From the NCBI RefSeq assembly GCF_010820665.1, contig NZ_JAAIKC010000006.1, positions 186,001 through 250,000 of the forward strand: a stretch of 64,000 nucleotides of DNA, given 5' to 3'. Source of the DNA: Paenibacillus sp. SYP-B3998 (GTDB lineage Bacteria; Bacillota; Bacilli; Paenibacillales; NBRC-103111). The first letter of the stretch is position 1, and every line of letters starts with the position of its first letter. The notes below the pieces were generated by a model that was given only the letters and a program-made list of their open reading frames with translations, was not told the DNA's origin and did no database searches. Of the stretch, positions 63,612-64,000 are shown one piece after another. The position numbers were made by a program, and so were the translations under genes.

Positions 63612-64000
63612 TTATTCGTGGGAAACAGCTGTTTGAGAGCTGCTGTGCAGCATGCCCTCAAGTTCCTGAGCACTCACTGGTGGACTAAACCAATACCCTT
63701 GCACCTCATTGCAATGATTCTGGTGAAGGAAGCGAAGCTGGTCTTCTGTCTCCACCCCTTCAGCAATCACTTTCAAGTTCAAATGGTGCGTCATAGCAAT
63801 AATCGTGGCAACGATAGCTGCATCATTGGGATCCACCATAATATCGCGGACAAAAGAGCGATCAATCTTTAGCTTGTCGATCGGGAATTTTTTCAAATAA
63901 TAAAGCGAGCTGTAACCTGTTCCGAAATCATCTATACTGACATTTACCCCAAGCTCCTTGAGCTCAAGCAAGGATTGTATGGCATGATCAACATCCATGG
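63612..64000 (-). CDS. EAL-domain protein, C-terminal end only
   Basis: The last 129 codons or so of an EAL-domain cyclic-di-GMP phosphodiesterase; the frame is open at the window edge. Visible motifs are DDFGTGYSSLYYLKKFPIDK (metal Asp pair and loop 6), LKIDRSFVRDI with the catalytic Lys, VIAEGVETEDQ and QGYWFSPPV. These residues are intact, so activity is likely if the missing EAL motif is also present. Sensory or GGDEF domains would lie to the right of the window. Confidence 0.93.
   Translation of the reverse strand, partial: MDVDHAIQSLLELKELGVNVSIDDFGTGYSSLYYLKKFPIDKLKIDRSFVRDIMVDPNDAAIVATIIAMTHHLNLKVIAEGVETEDQLRFLHQNHCNEVQGYWFSPPVSAQELEGMLHSSSQTAVSHE

Overview
The window looks like a chromosomal segment of an endospore-forming Paenibacillus-type Firmicute (family-level inference). 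Support comes from many genes tied to sporulation or the spore (ytrH, ytrI, a ytvI-type gene, five yheC/yheD-type genes, a gerPA/gerPF-type gene, cotJABC), from Bacillales gene order (dnaE-ytrH-ytrI-ytpI-ytoI; dnaE upstream of accD), and from strong AGGAGG ribosome-binding sites with frequent TTG and GTG starts. No rRNA, tRNA, CRISPR array, insertion sequence or prophage was recognised. Both edges cut genes: accD on the left and an EAL-domain gene on the right.

Layout. 1-7.9 kb: accD (partial), a 62-aa protein, pgpA and dnaE on the minus strand, then ytrH-ytrI-ytpI on plus converging on ytoI. 8-12.8 kb: a chemoreceptor, a small membrane protein, an NfrA-type flavin reductase, an acyltransferase and yheA. 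12.9-19.2 kb: five consecutive yheC/yheD-type ATP-grasp genes, the most distinctive block. 19.2-26.6 kb: a zinc-type CDF exporter, a GerPF-like protein, a HAD phosphatase, nagBA, a YdcF-like protein, cotJABC and an NlpC/P60 enzyme. 26.6-37 kb: mainly membrane and housekeeping genes on minus (HAD, YtvI-type, CorC/HlyC, YfkAB, MMPL, HD-GYP, uppP, yunD). 37-40.6 kb: molybdenum-cofactor genes (a MoaD-MoaE fusion and moeB) beside an orphan sulfite-oxidase-like domain, then a second HD-GYP gene. 40.6-44 kb: a five-gene coupled operon built on a glutathionylspermidine-synthase-like ATP-grasp ligase, a Ser/Gly-rich exported protein and a DUF350 membrane protein. 44-46.3 kb: a lipoprotein NlpC/P60 enzyme and two small envelope proteins. 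46.4-51.6 kb: the complete sufCDSUB operon. 51.8-58.8 kb: DUF1802, Dps, mtnKA, a Gfo/Idh/MocA-AraC pair and a VanY-like carboxypeptidase. 59-64 kb: a decayed metY-type remnant, a polar amino-acid ABC importer, yunC, small unknown genes and a partial EAL gene.

Themes. Spore-coat and germination genes are spread through the left half. Cell-envelope turnover is represented by nagBA, uppP, two NlpC/P60 enzymes and VanY. Sulfur and iron metabolism appear as suf, dps, mtnKA, the ABC importer and the metY remnant, with Fur-like and PerR-like sites proposed upstream of suf and dps. Cyclic-di-GMP turnover is represented by two HD-GYP genes and one EAL gene.

The best candidates for unusual biology are the expanded YheC/YheD array, including one copy with altered nucleotide-site residues, and the YjfC/YgiB/DUF350-like operon. 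All functional calls come from reading motifs and gene context; no database search was run.
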